From positions 1-41,436 of the forward strand of contig NZ_CAMTIK010000019.1 of NCBI RefSeq assembly GCF_947072685.1: DNA of 41,436 bases. Direction: 5' to 3'. The notes beneath the pieces are model-generated. The model had not been told where the DNA came from. It saw only the letters and a program-made list of their open reading frames with translations, and made no database searches. The stretch comes from an uncultured Cetobacterium sp. (GTDB taxonomy: Bacteria > Fusobacteriota > Fusobacteriia > Fusobacteriales > Fusobacteriaceae). Each line of letters begins with the position of its first letter. The first letter of the stretch is position 1. The position numbers and the translations under genes were made by a program. Below, one piece after another: positions 25,354 through 36,808 of this stretch.

Positions 25354-26184
25354 TTAATTAAAAGGATACCAAAATCCTTTTAAGACATAAAATTTTAAAT
25401 AGATTGTAAAAATTAAAAGAGCAATCATTAAGATTGAAGTAATAAAATCAATTGAAGCATACTTCTGTCCACTGTACCAAGTTCTTTTATTTTTATTTCC
25501 AAATCCTCGAAGATCCATAGCATTAGATATAACTTCCACTCTGTTCAAAGATGAAAGAACCAATGGGAAAAGGATAGTATTGTAATTTTTAAGTCTAGTT
25601 ATTATATTGGCATCCTCTTTTCTAAAAGCTACTCCTCTAGCTTCTTGAGCGTTCATAATATTTTTAAATTCATCTCTGACATCTGGAATATATCTCAACG
25701 CGATATTTATAGCATATGCAACCTTATATGACACTCCAATCTTATTTAAGCTGCTTGCAAACTTGCTTGGGTGAGTAGTAAAAATAAACAGCATCATAAT
25801 AGGAAATACAGCCAGATATTTCATAGAAAGTGTTATGGCAAACCAAACTGTTTCTAAAGACAGTGTTATTCCTTTAACTGTGATCAGTGATGTTGTAGTA
25901 TCTGTCAATGTAGAACCATAGTTAGGAGTTACAACTATTAAAAATATAGAGTTCATAATAGTAAACATAACAATAAAGATAAGCAACGGTTTTATAGATT
26001 TAAATGGTACTTTTGCAACTTTTAAAAGAGATAATCCTACTATAAAAAATCCTAAAAAAACTCTCAAATCATTGAATAAAAAGACGCATGCTGTCCAAAC
26101 TAAAAGAAGAATAAATTTAATGCTCCCATCAATTTTATGAATCGGTGAATTTGTTTCTATATAAAGAGTTCCTGCTCTAGACAT
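25354..26184 (-). CDS. ecfT: ECF transporter transmembrane component (EcfT)
   Basis: Energy-coupling-factor T subunit, which links the S component to the ATPases. 276 residues with five to six membrane helices. The two short coupling motifs are present: NAQEARGVAF near residue 180 and NAMDLRGFG near 220, the second with Leu in place of the usual Ala of ARG. The start codon overlaps the stop of the ATPase gene (TAATG), giving coupled translation, and AGGAGGGG is the ribosome site. The last gene of the operon. Confidence 0.92.
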   Translation of the reverse strand: MSRAGTLYIETNSPIHKIDGSIKFILLLVWTACVFLFNDLRVFLGFFIVGLSLLKVAKVPFKSIKPLLIFIVMFTIMNSIFLIVVTPNYGSTLTDTTTSLITVKGITLSLETVWFAITLSMKYLAVFPIMMLFIFTTHPSKFASSLNKIGVSYKVAYAINIALRYIPDVRDEFKNIMNAQEARGVAFRKEDANIITRLKNYNTILFPLVLSSLNRVEVISNAMDLRGFGNKNKRTWYSGQKYASIDFITSILMIALLIFTIYLKFYVLKGFWYPFN

Positions 26185-27872
26185 TATCTATCCCCTCCTT
26201 GATTTTCAAAATTTATGAAAGAGTTCATAAGGATTTGAGGGTCTAGATGCATAAATTCCGCCATCTGAGAAAGTGAAGTTTCTTTTAAATTAGATTTTTT
26301 CATCAGCTCTTTTTCTCCTAGAATATTTGCAGGTTTATCATTGGCAATGATAGTTCCATCACAAAGAACAATCCCTCTATTTGCATATTCAAGAGCAAGG
26401 TGCATATCATGGGTAATCAAAATAATTCCAACATTTTGAGAGGAAATAGACTTTATAAATTCCATAAACTCTTTATATCTTTTATAATCTTGACCAGCAG
26501 TGGGTTCATCAAGAATCAAAATCTTTGGTTCAAGAGCTAGAATTGCTGCAATTGTAAGCCTTTTCTTTTGTCCATAACTTAAAGATGTAACAGGCCAATA
26601 TCTAAATTCATGAAGCCCACATATTTCTAAGGCTTTTTCAGCTTTTTCAGTATAGTTTTTAACTTTTCTAATTTTTAATCCGAACTCTACCTCCTCTAGA
26701 AGAGTTTCTTGGGTAATCATGTGATTAGGATTTTGCATAACAAAGCCAATATTTTCTCCTCTTCTTCGAATGCTCTCTTTTTTTATGCTTTTTCCAAGAA
26801 GTGAAATATCCCCAGTAGTTTCTTTTTCAATCCCTGTTATAACTTTACAAAGAGTTGATTTCCCAGCACCATTATTTCCTAACAGAGCTAAAATTTCACC
26901 TTTCTCTAAAGAGAAATTGACGTTGTTTAAAATATTTTTATTTTCATCATATGCGAAGGTTAAATTTGAAATATTAAGAATGGTTTCACCAAATTTTTTA
27001 TTTTTAATTTCAATAGATTCACACCAAGTTTTTACTTTTGAAATATTTTGTGGAGTTCCAATTTTTTCAATCGGATAGATAGAGTCTTTTTTAAAATCTA
27101 CACCAGAATATTTTAAAGCTTCTATATATAGAGGCTCTCTAAGTCCATATTTTCTAAAAATATCCTGTCTAAACAGGTCTTCAGGCTTACCATTAGCGAC
27201 AACCTCACCTCTATTTAAAACGATAACCCTATCAAAATTTTGTTCTAAAACGTCTTCGATTCTATGTTCAATAACAATAACAGTTTTCCCTGTTTTACTT
27301 TGAATGTCACAGATCAACTTCATAGCATGTTTCCCGCTGTATGGATCTAAATTTGCGAGAGGTTCATCAAAGAGTAAAATATCTGCTGAGCTTCTCATGA
27401 TTCCAGCAAGTGATACAGATTGTTTTTGTCCACCCGATAATTCTTGAGGACTATGATTTATAAAATTACTCATACCGACATTATTAAGAGCAATCTGAGT
27501 ATTTTTTATCATCTCTTCTTGAGGAACTAAATTATTCTCGTCAATGAAAGACACGTCTTCACCAACACTTAATCCAATAAATTGTCCATCTTGATCTTGT
27601 AAAACAGTCCCAACATGGTTACTAATTTCAAATATACTAGTTTCATAAGGATGAATGCCATTTAAAATAAGGCTTCCTTTAAATCCACCCTCTTTAGAAA
27701 ATGGAACGATACCGTTTAAACAGTTTCCCAGTGTGGATTTTCCACTTCCACTAGGCCCAGCTATCAACACTTTTTCACCTTTTTTTATCTCTAAATTGAT
27801 ATTTTTTAAAGTGGGTTCTAGTTGGTTCATATACTTAAAAGTAAAATCTTTAAATTCTACTACATTAATCAT
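26184..27872 (-). CDS. ECF transporter fused double ATPase (EcfA-EcfA')
   Basis: 562 residues carrying two complete ABC ATPase domains in tandem. Domain 1: Walker A GPSGSGKST near 38, signature LSGGQ near 142, Walker B ILLFDEPLANLDP. Domain 2: Walker A GNNGAGKST near 335, signature LSYGQKKR, Walker B ILILDEPTAGQD. This YkoD-like fusion is the usual ATPase in UPF0397-type ECF systems, where two separate EcfA genes are the more general case. AAAGGAG precedes ATG 27872, 10 bases after the S component gene. Confidence 0.93.
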   Translation of the reverse strand: MINVVEFKDFTFKYMNQLEPTLKNINLEIKKGEKVLIAGPSGSGKSTLGNCLNGIVPFSKEGGFKGSLILNGIHPYETSIFEISNHVGTVLQDQDGQFIGLSVGEDVSFIDENNLVPQEEMIKNTQIALNNVGMSNFINHSPQELSGGQKQSVSLAGIMRSSADILLFDEPLANLDPYSGKHAMKLICDIQSKTGKTVIVIEHRIEDVLEQNFDRVIVLNRGEVVANGKPEDLFRQDIFRKYGLREPLYIEALKYSGVDFKKDSIYPIEKIGTPQNISKVKTWCESIEIKNKKFGETILNISNLTFAYDENKNILNNVNFSLEKGEILALLGNNGAGKSTLCKVITGIEKETTGDISLLGKSIKKESIRRRGENIGFVMQNPNHMITQETLLEEVEFGLKIRKVKNYTEKAEKALEICGLHEFRYWPVTSLSYGQKKRLTIAAILALEPKILILDEPTAGQDYKRYKEFMEFIKSISSQNVGIILITHDMHLALEYANRGIVLCDGTIIANDKPANILGEKELMKKSNLKETSLSQMAEFMHLDPQILMNSFINFENQGGDR

Positions 27873-27882
27873 TTGTTCTCCT

Positions 27883-28482
27883 TTAGTCTTCTATTTTTAG
27901 ATTTGAGTATTTTCTTTTTCTTGCAGCTATTCCAAGTATGATAGGAATTCCTAAACTTGCAGTAACAACAAAATTGGTTGCGGTCGCCAGAGCAATTTGA
28001 ATCCAAACCTTTTGAGCGGGTTCGCCGTAAAAATAAACATCCCCTGTATAAGCTGCAAAACCTGCAAAAATCATACCTAAAATAGCATAGATATACATTT
28101 TAAAAATATGTTTTTTTGTAACATGACCAGTTTCAAGGGAAAAACTTTTATCAAGAGTGATCATTCCACCAAAAAGACCAATAACAGCAGATAAAAACAC
28201 CCAGCTAAACCAAACACTTCCCCACATAATCATGTCGTTTAAAGCATGCCCTACAAAGCCTACAAAAAATCCAACAACTGGACCAAAAATTGCTCCAAAA
28301 ATTGTTAGAAGAGCAACAGCAATTCTAAACGAGGTGTTGGGACCAACTGGAATAGCAACTCCAGAGAGAACACTGTAAAGAGCAGCCCCAATACCGATAG
28401 CTACAACACTTTTAGTCGAGAATAACTCTGTTTTTTTTACGTAATAACGAAATCCTTCATCGTCAGTATATGTTTTATTCAT
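27883..28482 (-). CDS. ECF transporter substrate-binding (S) component, UPF0397-like
   Basis: Integral membrane S component, 199 residues, with about five hydrophobic helices. SVVAIGIGAALYSVLSG near 25 and IFGAIFGPVVGFFVGFVGHA near 57 are the hallmark of the UPF0397 family (COG4720), usually found with a YkoD-like double ATPase and an EcfT as here. Vitamin or vitamin-precursor uptake is the general role; the substrate of this family is not settled. Its start overlaps the metallopeptidase gene by 8 bases. No riboswitch was seen upstream, so regulation offers no clue. Confidence 0.9.
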   Translation of the reverse strand: MNKTYTDDEGFRYYVKKTELFSTKSVVAIGIGAALYSVLSGVAIPVGPNTSFRIAVALLTIFGAIFGPVVGFFVGFVGHALNDMIMWGSVWFSWVFLSAVIGLFGGMITLDKSFSLETGHVTKKHIFKMYIYAILGMIFAGFAAYTGDVYFYGEPAQKVWIQIALATATNFVVTASLGIPIILGIAARKRKYSNLKIED

Positions 28483-29143
28483 TTTTTTCCAACCTTTCTT
28501 TTCTTAATTTCCAATCGGGCATATAAATATGGATAAAATTCCAAAATTCTTTTTTATGATGCGGATATTTTAAATGTGCAACCTCATGAAGAGACACATA
28601 ATCAATACACTCTAGAGGTTTTTTTATGAGTTCTAAATTCAGAGTGATGACTTTTTTTAGATATCGGCATGAACCCCAACGATTTTTCATTTTTCTAATT
28701 TTTAATTCATTGAAATCTTCACCTATAATCTGACTATATTTTTTTAAAGAGTTAAAAAATATAGTAGATGCTTGTTCTCTATACCAGTAATAAAGAAGGT
28801 TTTTTATATTTTTTTCGTCGCTTTCTCTATTGGTTTGGATATATATATAATTTTCAACAAGTTGAACTTGATTTTTTTTATTTTGAAAAATTTTAAGAAT
28901 ATACATTTTTCCAAGATACTCTATATTGTCTCCGTTTTTATAAGATTTGTCAACCTGTTTAGGAGAAAATTTTTTAATTTTTTTTAGAGATTCATCAATC
29001 CAGTTTTCTTTTGATTTTATGAAGGACTCAATGTAATCTTTTGGAGTGGCATAAGGGACAGAGAGCAGTATTTGTCCATCAGCTTTAACTTTTAATATTA
29101 GATTTTTTATTTTTTTTTTGGTGATAATGATATTATATGTCAT
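28475..29143 (-). CDS. YgjP-like zinc metallopeptidase
   Basis: Cytoplasmic protein of 222 residues. The YgjP/DUF45 domain has KNRWGSCRYLKKVITLNLEL near 137 and the zinc-binding HEVAHLKYPHHKKEFW near 182 (HExxH plus a downstream His). No signal peptide. It is the first gene of the leftward ECF operon and overlaps the S component gene by 8 bases, so the two are cotranslated although no functional link is known. The ribosome site AAGGAG is 12 bases from ATG 29143, rather long. Function of YgjP proteins is mostly unknown; some sit near restriction-modification genes, which is not the case here. Confidence 0.88.
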   Translation of the reverse strand: MTYNIIITKKKIKNLILKVKADGQILLSVPYATPKDYIESFIKSKENWIDESLKKIKKFSPKQVDKSYKNGDNIEYLGKMYILKIFQNKKNQVQLVENYIYIQTNRESDEKNIKNLLYYWYREQASTIFFNSLKKYSQIIGEDFNELKIRKMKNRWGSCRYLKKVITLNLELIKKPLECIDYVSLHEVAHLKYPHHKKEFWNFIHIYMPDWKLRKERLEKNE

Positions 29144-29216
29144 AGGTTATATCTTCTCCTTAATCTATCTATTATTAAAATAAGTTTACACTAAAAAAAT
29201 CATAAATAAAAGATAT

Positions 29217-29245
29217 TTGACAAAATATTATGTGCGGTGTATATA
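29217..29245 (+). promoter_or_regulatory. Promoter of the TSCPD protein gene
   Basis: TTGACA (29217-29222) and TATATA (29240-29245) are 17 bases apart, 34 bases upstream of the start codon at 29279, in the intergenic space divergent from the metallopeptidase gene. Confidence 0.7.
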
Positions 29246-29278
29246 TATTATTACAAAGATTAACTTGGGGAGGTTACT

Positions 29279-29728
29279 ATGAAATCAAAATTATTTATGT
29301 TAGCAAGTCTTTTAGCTGTAACAACGGTCGCAAGTGCAGCTGTAAAAAAAGATGTAAAATTTACGGAGGTTCCTTACGGAGCGTGTGCAAAAGAGATGAC
29401 CATAGAGGTTAAAGATGGAAAAATTGCGTCATTTTCAGCAGTAAAAGGATGTCCTGGAAATTTAAATGCAATTTCAAAATTACTTCCTGGAATGGAAGTG
29501 GACAAGGTTATCGCTTTGCTGGATGATAATCCTTGTAGTGGAGCTCCAATAAAGGGATTGAGCTCTTGTATGGACAATATGGTGGAGATGTTAAAATACC
29601 ATGTGAACGGTGAAGGAGAAGGGCATGCTGCTGAATTAAGAAAAAAACAAAAGAATCAAAAGATAGCATTTTCTTATGAGGGGCATATCTGTACAGGGTG
29701 TGGATTGTGTGAGTCTCAATTTTCTTAA
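29279..29728 (+). CDS. Exported TSCPD-domain protein with Cys-rich C-terminus
   Basis: 149 residues. Residues 1-20 look like a signal peptide (MKSKLFMLASLL, then ASAA). The rest matches the TSCPD domain: VPYGACAKEM, GCPGNLNAISKLLPGM near 59, a Cys near 85 and GLSSCMDNM near 94. TSCPD domains are normally cytoplasmic (C-terminus of some ribonucleotide reductases or stand-alone), so export would be new to me. The C-terminus adds CTGCGLCESQ, a C-x-x-C-x-x-C cluster that could bind metal. GGGAGG precedes ATG 29279. It has its own promoter and terminator. Function unknown; metal or redox handling outside the cytoplasm is a guess. Confidence 0.8.
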   Translation: MKSKLFMLASLLAVTTVASAAVKKDVKFTEVPYGACAKEMTIEVKDGKIASFSAVKGCPGNLNAISKLLPGMEVDKVIALLDDNPCSGAPIKGLSSCMDNMVEMLKYHVNGEGEGHAAELRKKQKNQKIAFSYEGHICTGCGLCESQFS

Positions 29729-29743
29729 AAATATAAAATTTTT

Positions 29744-29772
29744 AAAAGTCCAATTTACTTGGGCTTTTTTTA
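29744..29772 (+). terminator. Terminator after the TSCPD protein gene
   Basis: AAGTCCAA (29746-29753) pairs with TTGGGCTT (29759-29766) with one G-T pair, followed by six T residues. Confidence 0.82.
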
Positions 29773-29815
29773 ATGGGTTAAAAAAGGTCTAGGGAACTTT
29801 TTGATATAGCGTTGA

Positions 29816-32827
<3,012 letters not shown>

Positions 32828-32834
32828 AAATTAT

Positions 32835-32864
32835 GACACAGATTTAAATCTGTGTCGTTTTTTT
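32835..32864 (+). terminator. Terminator of lacZ
   Basis: GACACAGAT (32835-32843) pairs perfectly with ATCTGTGTC (32848-32856) around TTAA, then G and seven T residues. Confidence 0.9.
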
Positions 32865-32893
32865 AATTTTTTAATACAAAATTTTGGATTATG

Positions 32894-32902
32894 TGGTATA
32901 AT
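32894..32902 (+). promoter_or_regulatory. Extended -10 promoter of the ABC-F gene
   Basis: TGGTATAAT (32894-32902) is a perfect extended -10 element 38 bases upstream of the start; no good -35 box is seen. Confidence 0.55.
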
Positions 32903-32939
32903 ATCATGTTAAATTTAGATAGAAAGTGGGAGAAAAAAT

Positions 32940-34541
32940 ATGAATATTATTGAGTTTAAAAATGTATCAAAATCATTTTTTACACAGAATTTATATAAAA
33001 AAGTAGAATTAGAGATAAATTCTGAGGATAAAATAGCATTGGTAGGAAATAATGGAACTGGAAAATCAACGTTTATAAAGCTTATAATGGATGAACAGTC
33101 ACCAGATAGAGGAAAAGTAATAAGAAATGAAGAGGCTATCATCTCTTGTTTTGATCAGTTTGGAAAAATAGATTTAAGCAAAAAGGTAGAGGATTTATTG
33201 AATACACCTTTTGAAAAAGTAATATCAGTACAAAAAGAGTTGGAATCAGTATCCACTCAATTTTCAGATAACAGTGAAGAGAATGAAAAATTACTGGAGA
33301 GATATTCTGAGCTTTCAGATGAATTTGAAAGTTTAGGAGGGTATTCATACCTTCATATCCAATCTGAATTTGCGGATATATTTGAACTGACAGATAAATT
33401 AAATAAGACATTCAAAGAACTTAGTGGTGGAGAAAAACAGTATATAAGATTGGCAATGACTTTATTTAGTCATTCAGATTTAATTATTTTAGATGAGCCA
33501 TTATCTTTCTTTGATAAAAAGAAAACTGCTTGGCTATCAAGCTATATTTTAGAAAGCCATAAAGCTTTTTTAGTGATATCACATAATGTTGATTTCATAA
33601 GATCTTTTGCAAATAAAATATTAGATATTGACAATATGAGAATAGAAACTTATAACTGTAACTATCCTGATTATTTAAAAGAGAAAAAAAGAAGAATAGC
33701 TGAAGAGAAAAAGCAAAATCAAGAAACAGAATCTATTATCGAGACAACAGAAGAAGCTGTAGAAAAAAAATTAAAGCTTTTAGAAAGATGTAACAATAAA
33801 CATGCTCATGCTGTTATTTTGAGAAGAATGAGAAAAGAATTGGAAAGATTACAAAAAGAGAGAATTAAATTCTCACCTGACTATCAATACGAGTATTCTA
33901 CTCCACCAAGAGCGGTATTTATATCTGGTAGAGAGATAGATGGACCAATAGCTACTTTGACAAATGTTTCTAAAGAATATCCGGATAAATTACTTTATAA
34001 AGATGCAAACTTAGAGATTGAAAAAGATACAAAGATTTGTATAGTTGGAGAGAATGGTTCTGGAAAATCAACATTATTAAAAATAATCGCAGGTTTAGAA
34101 AAAGCAACGAGTGGAGAAGTTGTTATAAATGAAGATGCAAAAATATCATTTATAGAGCAGGACACTATTTTTGAAAATGAAAAACTATCTGTTAAAGATT
34201 ATTTAAAGGAAAAAACAGGACTATCAGATGACTTTATAGAAGCAGCAATTGATAATCTTTATAACAATGAACTTGAATTTAGAGATAAAAGAATATTTAT
34301 GCTTTCTGGTGGAGAGAAAAAGAGATTAGAAATATTTACAAATACTCTTCTGGAAACAGATCTATTGATAATAGATGAGCCATCAACTTATATGGATGAT
34401 TATTCAAGAGATACGATAGCAAATATGCTTTTAGATTATCCAGGTGCAGTTATTTTAGTAAGTCATGATAAAGTATTGTTGAGAAAAATCAAATTTACAA
34501 CTTATGATATACGTGATAAAAGATTTAGAATAAAAGAGTAA
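32940..34541 (+). CDS. ABC-F family ATPase
   Basis: Soluble, ribosome-associated double ABC ATPase without membrane domains, 533 residues. Domain 1: Walker A GNNGTGKST near 37, signature LSGGE near 160, Walker B LIILDEPLSFFD. A charged linker follows (about 235-325: KEKKRRIAEEKKQNQ). Domain 2: Walker A GENGSGKST near 362, LSGGEKKRLE near 457, Walker B LLIIDEPSTYMDD. Both catalytic Glu residues are present, but the usual DEPTNHLD box of ABC-F proteins is replaced in both halves. It could be a translation factor or an antibiotic-resistance type; sequence alone does not decide. AGTGGGAG precedes ATG 32940. Confidence 0.9.
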   Translation: MNIIEFKNVSKSFFTQNLYKKVELEINSEDKIALVGNNGTGKSTFIKLIMDEQSPDRGKVIRNEEAIISCFDQFGKIDLSKKVEDLLNTPFEKVISVQKELESVSTQFSDNSEENEKLLERYSELSDEFESLGGYSYLHIQSEFADIFELTDKLNKTFKELSGGEKQYIRLAMTLFSHSDLIILDEPLSFFDKKKTAWLSSYILESHKAFLVISHNVDFIRSFANKILDIDNMRIETYNCNYPDYLKEKKRRIAEEKKQNQETESIIETTEEAVEKKLKLLERCNNKHAHAVILRRMRKELERLQKERIKFSPDYQYEYSTPPRAVFISGREIDGPIATLTNVSKEYPDKLLYKDANLEIEKDTKICIVGENGSGKSTLLKIIAGLEKATSGEVVINEDAKISFIEQDTIFENEKLSVKDYLKEKTGLSDDFIEAAIDNLYNNELEFRDKRIFMLSGGEKKRLEIFTNTLLETDLLIIDEPSTYMDDYSRDTIANMLLDYPGAVILVSHDKVLLRKIKFTTYDIRDKRFRIKE

Positions 34542-34553
34542 TAAAAAAACTTC

Positions 34554-34582
34554 TTGACTTGAGCTATAGATTATGGTATAAT
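34554..34582 (+). promoter_or_regulatory. Promoter of the tRNA-Arg/tRNA-Thr pair
   Basis: TTGACT (34554-34559) and TATAAT (34577-34582) with 17-base spacing, and TGG before the -10 box makes it extended as well. It is 37 bases upstream of tRNA-Arg. The leader can fold (GTC...GAC around an imperfect stem, 34590-34613). Confidence 0.88.
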
Positions 34583-34619
34583 TTTTAATGTCCTGAGGGA
34601 ATTCCTTCAAGACGTTAAT

Positions 34620-34696
<77 letters not shown>

Positions 34697-34710
34697 TTTT
34701 TTTATTTAAA

Positions 34711-34786
<76 letters not shown>

Positions 34787-34797
34787 TAAATGAATTT

Positions 34798-34826
34798 TAA
34801 ACCTCTAAGTTTTAGAGGTTTTTTTA
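34798..34826 (+). terminator. Terminator of the tRNA-Arg/Thr operon
   Basis: AAACCTCTAA (34799-34808) pairs with TTAGAGGTTT (34812-34821), followed by T residues. Confidence 0.88.
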
Positions 34827-34847
34827 TTTTCTAAATAAATTCAAGTG

Positions 34848-34873
34848 AAAAAGGTCTTTTACAAGACCTTTTA
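34848..34873 (-). terminator. Terminator of the lipoprotein gene
   Basis: AAAAGGTCTT on the minus strand pairs with AAGACCTTTT, and the stem overlaps the stop codon at 34871-34873. It lies back to back with the tRNA terminator. Confidence 0.75.
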
Positions 34874-35491
34874 AAAATTGGATGGGGTTGCAATATATTG
34901 ACCTGTACTGGAGTCTTCATTCACGTTGACATATACAATTCTATTGGAGTTTGAATTAATATAGTTTGAAATTCCAGAAACTAGATAAGGAAAACTAGTT
35001 CTTAAATCACTATCCTCGCTCTTTAGAGTTCCAACAACTTGCCAAACTGCATTATTTTTCTCGTAAGCAGAAAGTTCTAAACGCTTCACAAAATATGTGG
35101 AAGCACTTATAGAGTTTGTCCACATATCTCCATAGAATCCATTGTAAACACCACCATAAGGACCATTCCACCAAGGATTAACAGGAACAGGATAAGATTC
35201 AAAATTTGTGTAAGGGCCATGTATATTATAGTTGTAAACAATATTATACATTGAATTCTTTGGAGAGAAAGTTCGAGTATACCCTTTTGTTGATAACATA
35301 TTTTGAAGCATAATTTCAAAAGATTGCTGTTGGAGTTGTAAGCCTGGAGTTGTGGTAGAAAGATAGTATGTTCCACCAGACATCTGCATAGTTGAATATG
35401 AGTCAACGGCAACAACTTGACTATTTAATGCACTACACCCTTGAAGTAAAGCCAATGAAAAGCCAGATATAATTAATAATTTTTGATACAT
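34871..35491 (-). CDS. Lipoprotein of unknown function
   Basis: 206 residues. A type II signal peptide with lipobox LLQGC (cleavage before Cys19) predicts a membrane-anchored lipoprotein. The mature part has an aromatic, Gly/Pro-rich segment (PVPVNPWWNGPYGGVYNGFY, about residues 100-120) and a region YFVKRLELSAYEKNNAVWQV that resembles DUF4136-type lipoproteins. AGGAGG precedes ATG 35491. It is a single gene, divergent from the porin gene at 35660. I cannot assign a function. Confidence 0.8.
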   Translation of the reverse strand: MYQKLLIISGFSLALLQGCSALNSQVVAVDSYSTMQMSGGTYYLSTTTPGLQLQQQSFEIMLQNMLSTKGYTRTFSPKNSMYNIVYNYNIHGPYTNFESYPVPVNPWWNGPYGGVYNGFYGDMWTNSISASTYFVKRLELSAYEKNNAVWQVVGTLKSEDSDLRTSFPYLVSGISNYINSNSNRIVYVNVNEDSSTGQYIATPSNF

Positions 35492-35659
35492 AAAAGACCT
35501 CCTAACACTAATCTATATTTAAAACTATATTCAAATAAAAAAAATAAATCCTTTAATGTTGGAGTTATATTTTGAAAACAAAGAAGGAAGAATAAAAAAA
35601 GTGAGTATATAAGAAGTGAAATAGGGATTAAATTTTTTAGTATTAACTGGAGGCTAATT

Positions 35660-36691
35660 ATGAAAAAAATACTATTTAAAGTCTTGGTATCGTCATTGAT
35701 TATATCTGCGTCATCTTTTGCAGAAGATTTTAAACCCAATGGGAGTTTAAATTTTACTCAAACATTTTATGGGAATGCGGGGAAATATAAGACTGCAACA
35801 TCGCATCCATCTGGTGTATTGAATTATAATTTTGCTAAAGAATGGACTTTAAGTTTACAGTGGGATAGAACGTGGAACATGTATAACTATAAAGAAGGTG
35901 CTGAAAATCAGCAAGATAATGATTTTAGTGGTCCTAAAGCAACAGTGAGTTATAATCATGGAGTTTTAGGTGATTCAAAAATAAAATGGACTTCATCTTT
36001 GATGGTTGAAAATGAGAATGAATTTACAGAAACTAGCCAAACATATGTGTTTGCTCAAACAAGCTTTGATTTTTCAGAATATATTCCAAAAGGGGAGTAC
36101 GTTTCAGCAAATCAGTTTGCAGTAAGCCCAATGTATATATACGGTTGGGGAACAGAAGGACCATCTGGACATGTGAATACAGGAATTTTAAGTCTTTTAA
36201 CAAATTGGCAACTTCCTGCAAACTTTACATTTACATTTAATGCATATGCATTTAAAGAGTGGTATAATGGAAGTTTTGCTCTGAGTGGTGAAAATGGGAA
36301 ATCTTATGATGATGCAAGTTACTTTATGGTTTTAGCATGGTTAGAGTACTCTAAAGAGTTATATAAATTTAATGATCAAACAAGTCTTGCATTTAATTTT
36401 GCGGGTGGATTTGATCCTTATATATCTTCTAATAGAAAGGCAGCTTGGGATCCGTTTATAGTTGGGAATCAAATCTATGAGTGGCTAGGACCAGCTGTAG
36501 ATGATGGAAATTATAAAAAAACATACTCAGTTTTTGCACTGCCTCAATTGGAAGTGACATATGATTATAGTGAAGATTTAACTTTTACTGCATTTGCTCA
36601 GGTTAAATATTCAAATCAAGTGTGGGGACAAACAGAAAAGGACTGGAAACTTCAACCTCAAGGAGGATTTGGAGTAGCTTATAATTTTTAG
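35660..36691 (+). CDS. Outer-membrane porin-like protein
   Basis: 343 residues: signal peptide (1-21, ending SSFAE), then strands with many aromatic residues (WTLSLQWDRTWNMYNY, FTFTFNAYAFKEWY) and the ending GGFGVAYNF with C-terminal Phe. It resembles FomA-type fusobacterial porins in general composition; this is by eye. GGAGG precedes ATG 35660. It is upstream of a BMP-type nucleoside-binding protein gene but separated by a terminator, so they are separate units; a shared role in nucleoside uptake is conceivable but not shown. Confidence 0.78.
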   Translation: MKKILFKVLVSSLIISASSFAEDFKPNGSLNFTQTFYGNAGKYKTATSHPSGVLNYNFAKEWTLSLQWDRTWNMYNYKEGAENQQDNDFSGPKATVSYNHGVLGDSKIKWTSSLMVENENEFTETSQTYVFAQTSFDFSEYIPKGEYVSANQFAVSPMYIYGWGTEGPSGHVNTGILSLLTNWQLPANFTFTFNAYAFKEWYNGSFALSGENGKSYDDASYFMVLAWLEYSKELYKFNDQTSLAFNFAGGFDPYISSNRKAAWDPFIVGNQIYEWLGPAVDDGNYKKTYSVFALPQLEVTYDYSEDLTFTAFAQVKYSNQVWGQTEKDWKLQPQGGFGVAYNF

Positions 36692-36701
36692 TGAATTTGA
36701 A

Positions 36702-36730
36702 GGGCTATCATAATATGATAGCTCTTTTTT
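36702..36730 (+). terminator. Terminator of the porin-like gene
   Basis: GGGCTATCAT (36702-36711) pairs with ATGATAGCTC (36715-36724), with one G-T pair, followed by a T-run. Confidence 0.85.
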
Positions 36731-36808
36731 AGTATATATAAATTTTATTATAAATTTATTTCATCTTCGTGTATAATAAATATATAAATTTTTGGGAGGT
36801 AGTTTTGA

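Noticed and set aside
26770-27078. Plus-strand frames opposite the ECF ATPase gene (also 27655-27900 and 28157-28378)
   Set aside because: They mirror conserved ATPase and S component coding sequence and have no start signals of their own.
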